From assembly GCA_002427045.1 (NCBI GenBank), contig DIPO01000065.1, forward strand, positions 1 through 15,551: 15,551 nucleotides of DNA. Reading direction: 5' to 3'. A model generated the notes under the pieces. That model did not search any database. It saw only the letters and a list, made by a program, of their open reading frames with translations, and had not been told where the DNA came from. Position numbers and translations under genes: made by a program. Positions 1 to 7,171 of the stretch are shown here, piece by piece (position 1 is the stretch's first letter; every line of letters starts with the position of its first letter). This stretch comes from Firmicutes bacterium UBA5486. Lineage in GTDB: Bacteria; Bacillota; UBA4882; UBA10575.

Positions 1-1
1 G

Positions 2-117
2 GCTTTTTGCGTTGTCATTGATTTTTTCTGTCCCTGCACAATATATTGATAGCCTAATACAAGCCCAACACTTTATATTGTGTTGGGACCTTTTAAAAAG
101 GACACAACGCAAAAAGC
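2..117. repeat. Large imperfect inverted repeat at the window edge
   Basis: The outer arms at 2-15 and 104-117 are perfect 14-base complements (GCTTTTTGCGTTGT / ACAACGCAAAAAGC). The inner segments 30-45 and 74-89 complement each other at 14 of 16 positions, and the spacers between outer and inner arms are equal (14 nt on each side). The whole stretch could therefore fold as one long cruciform or RNA hairpin. A competing perfect local hairpin has an 8-bp stem, 64-71 with 80-87. It could be a decayed small mobile element or a transcript 3' end; no transposase is visible. It lies at the window edge, so more of it may lie outside. Confidence 0.55.
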
Positions 118-132
118 TTTATTAAAAGGCAG

Positions 133-161
133 TTCACTTCGGGAGGGAAAATAGATATAAT
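133..161 (+). promoter_or_regulatory. Candidate sigma-A promoter of the CBS-domain gene
   Basis: A perfect -10 hexamer TATAAT lies at 156-161. TTCACT, a 4/6 match to TTGACA, lies at 133-138, and the spacer is exactly 17 nt. The predicted start near 168 gives a 40-nt leader before the TTG start at 208. This is a sequence match only. Confidence 0.5.
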
Positions 162-207
162 AGAAGCGGTTGCTAAAAGACCAATTAGATGTCAGGGGGA
201 AGTTGTA

Positions 208-627
208 TTGAATATTGCCTTTTTTCTTACACCAAAAGAAGAAGTGATCTGGATATCAATTAACTCAACAATGAGGCAAGCAATTGAGAAGATGGAATTT
301 CACAGGTATGCTGCAATGCCACTTGTTGATGATGATGGTAAGTATGCCGGAACAATAACGGAAGGGGATCTACTTTGGCATTTAAAGCGTACCCCGGATC
401 TGAAAATTAGGGATACCAGTAAAATTAAGATTAAAGATATTCCAAAACACAAATATAACCAGCCGGTTTCTATTAACTCGCAGATGGAAGATTTGGTTTT
501 GCTTTCGATTAATCAGAATTTTGTTCCGGTGGTTGATGATCATCAGATCTTTATTGGTATTATTAAAAGAAGTACAATTATTAATTATTTATACAAAAAC
601 AATCTAAAACAAGCAAAGATAGTATGA
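208..627 (+). CDS. Small two-CBS-domain protein
   Basis: This is a 139-residue cytosolic protein made almost entirely of a CBS-domain pair (Bateman module), which in other proteins binds adenosine nucleotides or related ligands and acts as an energy or ligand sensor. CBS1 spans about residues 14-62 and carries the recognisable segment PLVDDDGKYAGTITEGDLL. CBS2 spans about 84-132 and ends in IGIIKRSTII, where the usual acidic residue after the arginine is replaced, so the second site may bind differently or not at all. No catalytic or DNA-binding domain is fused, so any output must come from a partner. The start is TTG: a strong purine-rich site (AGGGGGAAG, 194-202) lies 5 nt upstream and there is no in-frame ATG nearby. 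It appears to be monocistronic. The family assignment is firm; the cellular role is unknown. Confidence 0.85.
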   Translation: MNIAFFLTPKEEVIWISINSTMRQAIEKMEFHRYAAMPLVDDDGKYAGTITEGDLLWHLKRTPDLKIRDTSKIKIKDIPKHKYNQPVSINSQMEDLVLLSINQNFVPVVDDHQIFIGIIKRSTIINYLYKNNLKQAKIV

Positions 628-647
628 TTTCTTTTTGTATAGATAAA

Positions 648-694
648 GAAACGGTTCTTGTGTCTGTTTACTACATAAGATAAGAGAACCGTTT
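648..694. repeat. REP-like palindrome, copy A
   Basis: The left arm AAACGGTTCT (648-657) and right arm AGAACCGTTT (685-694) are perfect 10-base complements, and pairing continues weakly inward through CTTGTGTCT against AAGATAAG. It belongs to the same family as the copies at 836-927 and 7059-7121. It starts 21 nt after the CBS-domain gene and could also act as a 3' stabilising hairpin. Confidence 0.7.
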
Positions 695-783
695 TCCTAT
701 CTTCAGTAAGCTGCCAAAGATCTTATTAAAACGTTTGAAATGACAGCCGGGAAGTAATGTTTTTACTATAAACGTCACAAAAT

Positions 784-826
784 AATTAAAAGCCAAAGAA
801 TGAAGAAAATTCTTTGGCTTTTAATT
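784..826. terminator. Strong bidirectional rho-independent terminator
   Basis: A perfect 17-bp stem (784-800 with 810-826, core AAAAGCCAAAGAA / TTCTTTGGCTTTT) closes a 9-nt loop at 801-809. A T-run follows on the plus strand (825-829) and A-rich sequence precedes it, so it can work in both directions. It isolates the CBS-domain transcription unit from the transport operon. Confidence 0.8.
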
Positions 827-835
827 TTTGGAGCT

Positions 836-927
836 GAAAGGGAAGGCTCTTGTGTCTACAATAAGAGATAAATCAATACTCGTACATAAAGAATAAAAAA
901 ATCTTAGCTACAAGAACCGTCCCTTTC
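836..927. repeat. REP-like palindrome, copy B (diverged, long loop)
   Basis: The left arm at 836-853 (GAAAGGGAAGGCTCTTGT) pairs with the right arm at 910-927 (ACAAGAACCGTCCCTTTC) at 16 of 18 positions. The right arm retains the family consensus GGGACGGTTCTTGT; the left arm has two substitutions. The loop is about 56 nt, much longer than in copies A and C. Confidence 0.7.
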
Positions 928-1144
928 TCTAGAGGAAATTACATCATTGCTTTAATCGTGTAGATGTAATTCCTTATATTGAGGTAAGTAAAACGGTTTA
1001 AATCTTTTTAGAAGTGCCAGTTAATTATTTAGGAAAATAATAACATAATGGGCAATAGCACTCTTTTTACCTGCTATTGAACTAATTATATTTATTTACT
1101 ATAATTATAAAAAAAATGTAGAGACAATAAAAACTAAATAGTAA

Positions 1145-1173
1145 TTGATATTTAACAAAATATATATTATAAT
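1145..1173 (+). promoter_or_regulatory. Sigma-A-type promoter of the transport operon
   Basis: TTGATA (1145-1150) and TATAAT (1168-1173) are separated by exactly 17 nt. Initiation is expected near 1180, giving a leader of about 300 nt before the GTG start at 1483. Just after the predicted start lies an 8-base palindrome GGTATACC (1183-1190) overlapping ACCGGT (1188-1193), which could be a regulator site; that part is speculative. Confidence 0.6.
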
Positions 1174-1424
1174 ATTAAGTAAGGTATACCGGTTTAGTAA
1201 TAAATCTTAAGAAATAAAAGAATTGCATACTGCCTAAGAAATTACATAATTCAAAACTAAATAATAGAGAAACTATATGCTGTGGTTAACTGGATACCAA
1301 AGGTAATTATGAAATCCCCTCAATTACAAAATGTTTTTCTTTTTTTAAAAAGCGGTTTAGATGAGAGTAAAAAAGTTTGTCAATCTCGGATTTGTTTTTC
1401 TAAACACAGAGGTTGGCAGGTTGT

Positions 1425-1456
1425 TTCTTATCAAGCTCAGCAAGTTTTGATAAGAA
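1425..1456 (+). other. Leader hairpin just upstream of the binding-protein RBS
   Basis: A perfect 10-bp stem (1425-1434 TTCTTATCAA with 1447-1456 TTGATAAGAA) closes a 12-nt loop and ends about 10 nt before the ribosome binding site. Its position suits a transcript-stabilising or translation-modulating role. No known riboswitch class was recognised. Confidence 0.5.
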
Positions 1457-1482
1457 TAAATAAAAAAGAAGGGGTGTTGTTA

Positions 1483-3156
1483 GTGAAAAGTTTTTCAAGG
1501 TTGTTGTTGGTTCTCATGTTGGTTTTAGCTTGTAGCTTACTTTCATTTGCTGCCGAGTTTGACCGGAGTGAAACTTTAGTAGTTACGGGAGCAGCGTGGG
1601 GCCCTCCTTCAAGCTGGAATATTTTGATACCAAATCCACAGATGGGGACTGGTGGCCTTGTTTATGAGACACTTTTTTCCTATAATCCGCTAAAAAATGA
1701 GTATAGACCATGGTTGGCAGAGAGTGGAGAATGGGTTTCTGACAAGGAGTATGTAGTAAAATTAAGAAAAGGGATTACATGGACCGATGGCAAAGCCTTT
1801 ACTGCTAAAGACGTAGTGTTTACTTATGAGATTGCCAAGGATAATGAATTGCCTTATTCTCCAATCTGGAACTGGATGAAATCAGTAGTAGCCAAAGATA
1901 ATTATACTGTTAGATTTATCTTTAGCGATCCGCATTATGCAGAATGGGATCGTGAATTATATCAGAGGTATATAATTCCTCAACACATCTGGAGCAATGT
2001 ACCATCTAAAGAACTAATTACAAGAACTAATGCCAATCCTGTGGGAACAGGTTGCTATTTTTACCATAATGCTGGACCGGATAGAATGGTTTGGGTTAGA
2101 AATGATAAGTGGTGGGGTAATAAAGTATTTGGAACGCCAAAACCTAAATATATTGTTGACCTTGTAAATGTAAGCAATAACATAACTCTTGGGATGTTAA
2201 TGAAAGGTGAAGTTGACTTAAGTAATAACTTTATCCCTGGAATTGAAAAGGTTAAACAAGCTGTTGAACTTGAAACCTGGTATGAAAAAGAACCATATAT
2301 GCTTTCCTGGAATACTGCCAAAGTATATATGAATACACTCAGGAAACCAATGGATGATCCGAAATTCAGACGGGCATTAGCTTTTGCTATCAATCAGAAT
2401 ACCATTGTTGAAAGAGTATATGGCGGGCTTGTTTTACCGGCTAATCCTACTGGATTATTTGGTGAAGGTTGGTTAGCTTATCTTGATGAAGATGTTGTAG
2501 ATGAGTATGGATTTAATTATGATCCAGAAAAAGCAGGAGCACTGCTTACTGCTGCTGGTTATGTAGATGTTAATGGTGATGGTTGGAGAGAACAACCAAA
2601 TGGTGATCCGATTAAACTTGAGATTATTGTTCCAAGTGGTTGGACGGATTGGATGGAAGCAATCAGGGTTATTGCTAATAATGCTCAGGCGGTAGGAATT
2701 AATATTGTACCTACTTTCCCGGATGCAGCACTTTATGATAATAACAGATTCAACAGGAATTTTGACTTGTTAATCGGTAATCAACAGTCAACCTTAAGTT
2801 CAAATCCATTTGATTACTGGAATGGTGTTATTAATAAAAATATTCACGGCAAGAGTGTAAATAATGGGAACTGGGGTTGTTATGATAATCCTCAAGTATT
2901 TAAATGGATTGCCGAATTTAATATGACAAAAGATGAAGCTAAAAAGGCTAAGATTGCGTCTGATATTCAAAAAACTCTATTAATTGATATGCCTGTTATT
3001 CCATTATGGCATAATGGTTTGTGGGCTCAGTATACAAATGCGAACTGGACTAATTGGCCAGCAGAAGATAATCCATATGGTATTCCTGTAACTTGGAATA
3101 ATGCTTATCAGTTAGGTATGATTGATGTATTGATTAATCTTAAACCAGCTAAGTGA
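1483..3156 (+). CDS. Family-5 extracellular solute-binding protein of an Opp/Dpp-type ABC importer
   Basis: The mature protein would bind the transported solute outside the inner membrane and deliver it to the permease pair encoded downstream. The chosen GTG (1483) follows a good site (AAGAAGGGGTG, ending about 8 nt upstream) and gives a 557-residue protein, normal for the SBP_bac_5 family. Residues 1-24 form a signal peptide: basic start, hydrophobic core, then LSFAAEF for ordinary cleavage. VLAC at about 14-17 resembles a weak lipobox, so lipid anchoring is possible. Family features include the FTAKDVVFTYE segment, a YDPEKAGALLTAAGY segment, and a DVNGDGWRE loop that looks Ca-binding. The protein is rich in Trp and aromatics. 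The same transporter family carries oligopeptides in many bacteria and beta-linked oligosaccharides in Thermotogae; the Trp-rich character suits a sugar cargo, but the cargo cannot be assigned. Confidence 0.88.
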   Translation: MKSFSRLLLVLMLVLACSLLSFAAEFDRSETLVVTGAAWGPPSSWNILIPNPQMGTGGLVYETLFSYNPLKNEYRPWLAESGEWVSDKEYVVKLRKGITWTDGKAFTAKDVVFTYEIAKDNELPYSPIWNWMKSVVAKDNYTVRFIFSDPHYAEWDRELYQRYIIPQHIWSNVPSKELITRTNANPVGTGCYFYHNAGPDRMVWVRNDKWWGNKVFGTPKPKYIVDLVNVSNNITLGMLMKGEVDLSNNFIPGIEKVKQAVELETWYEKEPYMLSWNTAKVYMNTLRKPMDDPKFRRALAFAINQNTIVERVYGGLVLPANPTGLFGEGWLAYLDEDVVDEYGFNYDPEKAGALLTAAGYVDVNGDGWREQPNGDPIKLEIIVPSGWTDWMEAIRVIANNAQAVGINIVPTFPDAALYDNNRFNRNFDLLIGNQQSTLSSNPFDYWNGVINKNIHGKSVNNGNWGCYDNPQVFKWIAEFNMTKDEAKKAKIASDIQKTLLIDMPVIPLWHNGLWAQYTNANWTNWPAEDNPYGIPVTWNNAYQLGMIDVLINLKPAK

Positions 3157-3182
3157 GGATCGGTAAGATTTAGTCATACAAA

Positions 3183-3217
3183 AAAACAGGTCCGATAAAA
3201 ACTATCGGGCCTGTTTT
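3183..3217 (+). terminator. Intra-operon terminator/attenuating hairpin
   Basis: A 15-bp stem (3183-3197 with 3203-3217, one G-U pair) closes a 5-nt AAAAC loop and is flanked by A-runs before and TTTT at its end. It lies between the binding-protein stop and the first permease, whose ribosome binding site (AGGAG, 3224-3228) follows at once. It probably reduces read-through, so that binding protein is made in excess over the membrane parts, and it would also protect the upstream mRNA end. Confidence 0.75.
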
Positions 3218-3240
3218 ATAGAAAGGAGCTTTCCAAGAAA

Positions 3241-4230
3241 ATGGGTAGGTATTTCGGCAAAAAGATTATAGTATATCTCATCACATTTATCATTGCTGTA
3301 ACTATTAATTTTGTCATCCCCCGGATGATGCCCGGAGACCCTATACAGATACTGTTGTCGCGGTTCTCTGGTATGGAAGGGGGTAGGGAGATAATTGAAA
3401 AGCAACTAACATTATTATTTAGTTTAGATGATCCTTTAATAGTTCAGTATTTTAAATTTTGGAAATCAATCTTTACCGGTGATTTTGGTATTAGTATCAT
3501 GCAATTTCCAACACCTGTTATAGATATCATTAAAAAAGCAATTATCTATGATCTTATTCTGCTCATACCATCGATCATCCTTAGCTGGATTGTTGGCAAC
3601 AAACTTGGTGCTTTCTCTGGTGTGAACAAAAAAGCTGATAATGTATTGATGCCGATCTTTTATTTCTTAAGTTCTTCTCCTTATTTTTGGCTGGCAGGGG
3701 TAGTGGCCTTTTTCCTTGGAGTTAAACTGGGTTGGTTTCCGATCAGTGGAGCCTACAGTGCAACTATGAATCCTGGTTTTAATCTGAAGTTTATATTTGA
3801 TTATTTAAAACATTGGGTTTTACCATTTTTATCGATGTTCCTGGTTGAACTCGGAGGTTGGGCCATTGGGATGCGGAATATGATTATTTATGAAAGAAGT
3901 TCAAATTATTCCAAGTATATGGAGGCACTTGGAGCTTCGGATAAATGCATTAGAAGATACGGATTTAGAAATGGTGTCTTACCACAGGTTACTGGCCTTG
4001 CTCTGAGATTGGCTGGTATTATAGGCGGTGCGATTACTGTAGAGACAGTCTTTAATTACCCGGGACTCGGGAGAGTGATGTTAAATGCGGTCTTTAATCA
4101 GGATTATTTCCTGTTGCAGGGTATCTTTTTAGCGATTGTTACCATGACTTTAGTAGCTAATTTTGTAGTAGATATAATTTACATGTTTATTGATCCACGA
4201 GTCAGGCTTTCATTTTCCGGGGAGGTGTAA
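3241..4230 (+). CDS. ABC importer permease, DppB/OppB type
   Basis: This is the first of two integral membrane subunits forming the solute channel. Its 329 residues are normal for the family, with an N-terminal membrane helix (about 8-27), the early PRMMPGDPIQ motif typical of DppB/OppB proteins, a periplasmic loop, then five further helices. The cytoplasmic coupling (EAA) loop is clear: EALGASDKCIRRYGFRNGVLP, followed by the conserved ETVFNYPGLGRVM segment. The ATG is preceded by AGGAG at 3224-3228 with a rather long 12-nt gap. It is followed after 3 nt by the second permease gene, whose ribosome binding site lies in its last codons. It should dimerise with that permease and be driven by the two ATPases. 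Substrate type is as uncertain as for the binding protein. Confidence 0.9.
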   Translation: MGRYFGKKIIVYLITFIIAVTINFVIPRMMPGDPIQILLSRFSGMEGGREIIEKQLTLLFSLDDPLIVQYFKFWKSIFTGDFGISIMQFPTPVIDIIKKAIIYDLILLIPSIILSWIVGNKLGAFSGVNKKADNVLMPIFYFLSSSPYFWLAGVVAFFLGVKLGWFPISGAYSATMNPGFNLKFIFDYLKHWVLPFLSMFLVELGGWAIGMRNMIIYERSSNYSKYMEALGASDKCIRRYGFRNGVLPQVTGLALRLAGIIGGAITVETVFNYPGLGRVMLNAVFNQDYFLLQGIFLAIVTMTLVANFVVDIIYMFIDPRVRLSFSGEV

Positions 4231-4233
4231 TTA

Positions 4234-5097
4234 ATGACATCAGAGTTTTGGAAAGAGCATGAGAATTTATACTATGCTTTAACAAATAAAAAAGTAATCT
4301 TCGGTTTAGTTGTTTTTTCTTTAGTAATTATGCTGGCTATTTTTGGCCCATTACTAACTCCTTATGATTATGAGGAATATGCTGGTGACCCATATCTGGC
4401 ACCATCAGCAAAACACTTTTTTGGTACGACTATTATGGGTAAAGATGTATTTACGCGTACTGTCTATGGGCTGCGTTCAACAATTTTAGTAGGATTTATA
4501 GCTGGTACAATAGCGACTTTAATTGGTTGTATTATTGGCTTTCTTGCGGGTTACTTTGGTGGAACACTCTTTGATGAGCTGTTGATGATGTTTACTAATA
4601 TTTTTGTGGTTATACCACAACTCGCATTATTAATTGTGATCTCTGCTTTTTTGAAAGCAAGAGGAATAGTAGTAATGTCAGTAATAGTTGCTGCTACGGC
4701 CTGGCCATGGACAGCAAGAGCCGTCAGATCGCAAACTTTATCCTTAAAAAATCAGGAGTATGTAAATTTATCCCGGATTTCTGGGCTTGGTGTCATGAGA
4801 ATATTAAAGGATGATATAGCTTCAAATATGTTCTCATATGTTTTTATGGTCTTTATTCAGCAGTTTAACGGGACAATGCTGGCAACTGTTCAATTGGAAT
4901 TTTTGGGTTTGGGGCCAACAAGAGGGATCTCGCTTGGACTTGTTATGCAAGATGCGGTTAATTGGAATGCCATTCAGTTGGGAATGTGGTGGTGGTCAAT
5001 TATTCCCGGACTAATATTAACAATTATGATTACCGCACTCTATTTTGTTAATACCGGACTTGATGCGGCATTCAATCCACGTTTGAGGGAGATGTAG
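4234..5097 (+). CDS. ABC importer permease, DppC/OppC type
   Basis: This is the second membrane subunit of the importer, 287 residues. It has the family's cytoplasmic N-terminus, a first helix at about 20-42, then the HFFGTTIMGKDVFTRTVYG segment that marks DppC/OppC proteins (usually HxxGTDxxGRD; here the D after GT is T). Four to five more helices and an EAA loop (EYVNLSRISGLGVMRILKDD) follow. The end of this loop reads IASNM rather than the usual LPN, a deviation also compatible with sugar-type members of the family. The ATG at 4234 has GGGGAGG (4219-4225) 8 nt upstream, overlapping the end of the previous gene. Translation is probably coupled to both neighbours (gaps of 3 nt each side). 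Confidence 0.9.
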   Translation: MTSEFWKEHENLYYALTNKKVIFGLVVFSLVIMLAIFGPLLTPYDYEEYAGDPYLAPSAKHFFGTTIMGKDVFTRTVYGLRSTILVGFIAGTIATLIGCIIGFLAGYFGGTLFDELLMMFTNIFVVIPQLALLIVISAFLKARGIVVMSVIVAATAWPWTARAVRSQTLSLKNQEYVNLSRISGLGVMRILKDDIASNMFSYVFMVFIQQFNGTMLATVQLEFLGLGPTRGISLGLVMQDAVNWNAIQLGMWWWSIIPGLILTIMITALYFVNTGLDAAFNPRLREM

Positions 5098-5100
5098 CAT

Positions 5101-6087
5101 ATGAGAGAAAATATACTTGAGGTAAAAAATTTAAAGGCTTATTACAAGATTTTAAAAGGTCAAGTTAAAGCGGTTGATGATCTTACATTCAATATTAAAA
5201 AAGGAGAAATTCTTGGTTTGGCAGGGGAATCAGGATGTGGTAAAAGTACTTTGGCTAGTACTCTAATTTCAAGAAAACCACCTTTACACCATATTTCCGG
5301 TGAGGTTAAGCTGAATGGAAAAGAGATTATGCAGATACCGGAAGAAGATTTTAAACCAATGCGTTTAAAAAATATATCTTTAATTCCCCAATATGCTCTT
5401 GATGCTTTTAGTCCCACCAAAAAAATTAAAACATTTATTATAGATTTAGTTCAAGAACACGGGATCAAGCCGGATCGGGAGTTCTTTGACAAAGTGAAGG
5501 AACGGCTTTATTTGGTTAATTTAGATCCATCTGTATTAGAACGATATTCTATAGAATTATCCGGTGGTATGAAACAAAGGGTCATTATGGTAATCTCGAC
5601 AATTTTAAATCCTGATTTTATAATTGCCGATGAGATCACTTCTGCTCTTGATGTTAGTTCACAGAGGTTTGTAGCAACGATGTTGGCAAATTTACGAGAT
5701 GAGGGAATTATTGGTTCTGCGATGTTTATCACCCATGATCTTTCAATATTATACCAGATTGCTGAACGAATAATGATCATGTATGCCGGTTGTTTTATTG
5801 AGATTGGCCCAACTGAGGAGATCGTAAAAAACCCAAGGCATCCTTATACTAAAGCTCTGATTGCTTCTTTGCCACAGGTTGGTATTCAATATCAGGATAA
5901 GAAACTTTCCGGTATAAAAGGAACCCCACCGCAGTTATTAAATATCGGAGAGGGATGCAGATTTAGATATAGGTGCCAATATGCAGATAAGCAATGCGAG
6001 ATATCACCTGTTAGAGAAAGAATTAATGAAGGACATTATATATCGTGTTGGCGATGGAAAGAATTAGGAAGTGATAATAATGCCTAA
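5101..6087 (+). CDS. ABC importer ATPase, DppD/OppD type
   Basis: This cytosolic ATPase powers the importer together with the next gene product. Its 328 residues contain Walker A GESGCGKST (42-50), Q-loop Q97, signature LSGGMKQ (153-159), Walker B ending DE (177-178) and switch His 212. The D-loop region reads ADEITSALD where ADEPTSALD is usual. The C-terminal oligopeptide/dipeptide extension carries four cysteines, C286, C292, C299 and C316, in the spacing seen in the DppD/OppD family. In a structurally characterised OppD such cysteines hold an iron-sulphur cluster, so one is plausible here. The ribosome binding site GAGGGA (5085-5090) lies inside the previous gene. Its 3' end overlaps the next gene by 8 nt, so the two ATPases are translationally coupled. 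Confidence 0.9.
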   Translation: MRENILEVKNLKAYYKILKGQVKAVDDLTFNIKKGEILGLAGESGCGKSTLASTLISRKPPLHHISGEVKLNGKEIMQIPEEDFKPMRLKNISLIPQYALDAFSPTKKIKTFIIDLVQEHGIKPDREFFDKVKERLYLVNLDPSVLERYSIELSGGMKQRVIMVISTILNPDFIIADEITSALDVSSQRFVATMLANLRDEGIIGSAMFITHDLSILYQIAERIMIMYAGCFIEIGPTEEIVKNPRHPYTKALIASLPQVGIQYQDKKLSGIKGTPPQLLNIGEGCRFRYRCQYADKQCEISPVRERINEGHYISCWRWKELGSDNNA

Positions 6088-7003
6088 AAATAATGAGAAT
6101 ATGATGTCGGTTAAGGGTTTGACTAAAGTATTTAAGAGTGGAGTTTTCAAGCCACAATATACTGTAGCGGTTAAAGATGTTTCTTTTGATATTAAACCCG
6201 GGACCATCCTTTCCCTAATTGGTGAAAGCGGTAGTGGTAAGACCACAATCGGTAAATTGATCTTAAAATTACTTAAACCAACAGCGGGGCAGATATATTA
6301 TAAAAATAAAGATGTTGCACAGATCAATGACAAAAAAGAGGTTAAAGAGTACTATAAGAAAGTCCAGGGCATTTTCCAGGATCCTTTTGCTACCTTTAAC
6401 CCGTTATACCGTGTTGATCGGATTTTTGAGATTATCTTCAGCTCATTTGGTTATGATCAAACAAATAAAGAAGAAAGAATCCACAAGGTATTGAATGATG
6501 TGAATCTTAATCCCGGAAGGATACTGGGTAAATTTCCTCATCAGCTTAGCGGAGGGCAATTACAGAGATTACTGATTGCAAGAGCATTATTAATGGATGT
6601 GGATGTTTTAATTGCAGATGAATTGATCAGTATGTTAGATGCCTCAACACGAATAGGTGTATTAAACCTTTTAGTTGATTTATGTAAGGAAAACGGGATG
6701 TCAGTTCTATTTATTACTCACGATTTGAATCTGGGCTATTATATTAGTGATTATACTTTGATTATGTATAAAGGTAGATTGGTTGAAAAGGGAGATACGA
6801 AAAAGGTTTATCAAAACCCGATTCATCCCTATACCAAGATGTTATTTAATTCGGTTCCTGATATTGGTAGAAGGTGGGATAAAGAAGAGGAGTTCCTTCC
6901 GGAACAAGTTGTTGATGATGTTAGGAAGTTTTATGCAACAAATCAAGGCCGGGGGATCGAGGAAATAGAAGAAGAGCATAGCGTTCTTTTTAGTCTTAAA
7001 TAA
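6080..7003 (+). CDS. ABC importer ATPase, DppF/OppF type
   Basis: This is the second ATPase of the importer, 307 residues from ATG 6080. That start has AGGAAGTG (6066-6073) 6 nt upstream; an in-frame GTG at 6071 lies inside this site and is not a likely start. Visible motifs are Walker A GESGSGKTT (48-56), Q-loop Q100 within FQDPFATFNPL, signature LSGGQLQR (156-163), Walker B IADE (178-181) and switch His 214. The D-loop region reads ADELISMLD, again without the usual proline after DE. The C-terminal extension (HPYTKMLFNSVP, then an acidic tail) is short and lacks cysteines, so an iron-sulphur site would be present only in its partner. It is the last gene of the operon; a GA-rich spacer and a strong palindrome (7059-7121) follow. 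Confidence 0.9.
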   Translation: MPKNNENMMSVKGLTKVFKSGVFKPQYTVAVKDVSFDIKPGTILSLIGESGSGKTTIGKLILKLLKPTAGQIYYKNKDVAQINDKKEVKEYYKKVQGIFQDPFATFNPLYRVDRIFEIIFSSFGYDQTNKEERIHKVLNDVNLNPGRILGKFPHQLSGGQLQRLLIARALLMDVDVLIADELISMLDASTRIGVLNLLVDLCKENGMSVLFITHDLNLGYYISDYTLIMYKGRLVEKGDTKKVYQNPIHPYTKMLFNSVPDIGRRWDKEEEFLPEQVVDDVRKFYATNQGRGIEEIEEEHSVLFSLK

Positions 7004-7058
7004 AGACCAGCGAAAGATAGGGGGAGAAACAGGAGGAAAGACAAAGGAGAGGAAGAGA

Positions 7059-7121
7059 CAAGGGGACGGTTCTTGTGTCTGTCTAACTTTATTGAGTGTA
7101 GACAAGAGAACCGTCCCCTTG
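7059..7121. repeat. REP-like palindrome, copy C (best preserved), possible terminator
   Basis: The arms at 7059-7073 (CAAGGGGACGGTTCT) and 7107-7121 (AGAACCGTCCCCTTG) are perfect 15-base complements. With the inner TGTGTCT / AGACAAG they extend to 22-nt arms with only a few mismatches around a 19-nt loop. CCTTTTTAC follows, so on the plus strand it may terminate the transport operon, 56 nt after its last stop codon. A purine-rich tract (7005-7065) leads into it. Confidence 0.75.
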
Positions 7122-7139
7122 CCTTTTTACTAATTATAC

Positions 7140-7168
7140 TTGACTATATTATAACCATATATTACAAT
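7140..7168 (+). promoter_or_regulatory. Sigma-A promoter of the TetR gene
   Basis: TTGACT (7140-7145) and TACAAT (7163-7168) each match consensus at 5 of 6 positions and are spaced by exactly 17 nt. Initiation is predicted around 7175, inside the palindromic operator at 7172-7217 and about 88 nt before the TTG start at 7263. Confidence 0.65.
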
Positions 7169-7171
7169 ATG

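Larger units (their letters stand above)
628..1482. other. Long intergenic region with repeats, terminator and promoter
   Basis: I see no convincing gene in these 855 bases. They hold two REP-like palindromes (648-694 and 836-927), a strong bidirectional terminator (784-826), a 9-bp inverted repeat (937-945 with 963-971), an 8-bp inverted repeat (1053-1060 with 1072-1079, CAATAGCA/TGCTATTG), the promoter of the transport operon (1145-1173) and its roughly 300-nt leader. The reading frame of the binding-protein gene stays open back to a GTG at 1282, but that start has no ribosome binding site and would place about 67 residues before the signal peptide. Confidence 0.6.

Noticed and set aside
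721..745. Catabolite-repression (cre-like) site TTAAAACGTTTGAA
   Set aside because: It only partly fits the consensus and lies before the terminator at 784-826, far from the importer promoter.
1282..1482. Extending the binding-protein gene back to the GTG at 1282
   Set aside because: There is no ribosome binding site, and the extension would put about 67 residues ahead of a clear signal peptide. The GTG at 1483 has a good site and a normal signal peptide.
2061..2393. Antisense open frame within the binding-protein gene
   Set aside because: It is fully contained in a well-supported gene, has no ribosome binding site and no recognisable family; other antisense frames inside the transporter genes were dismissed for the same reason.
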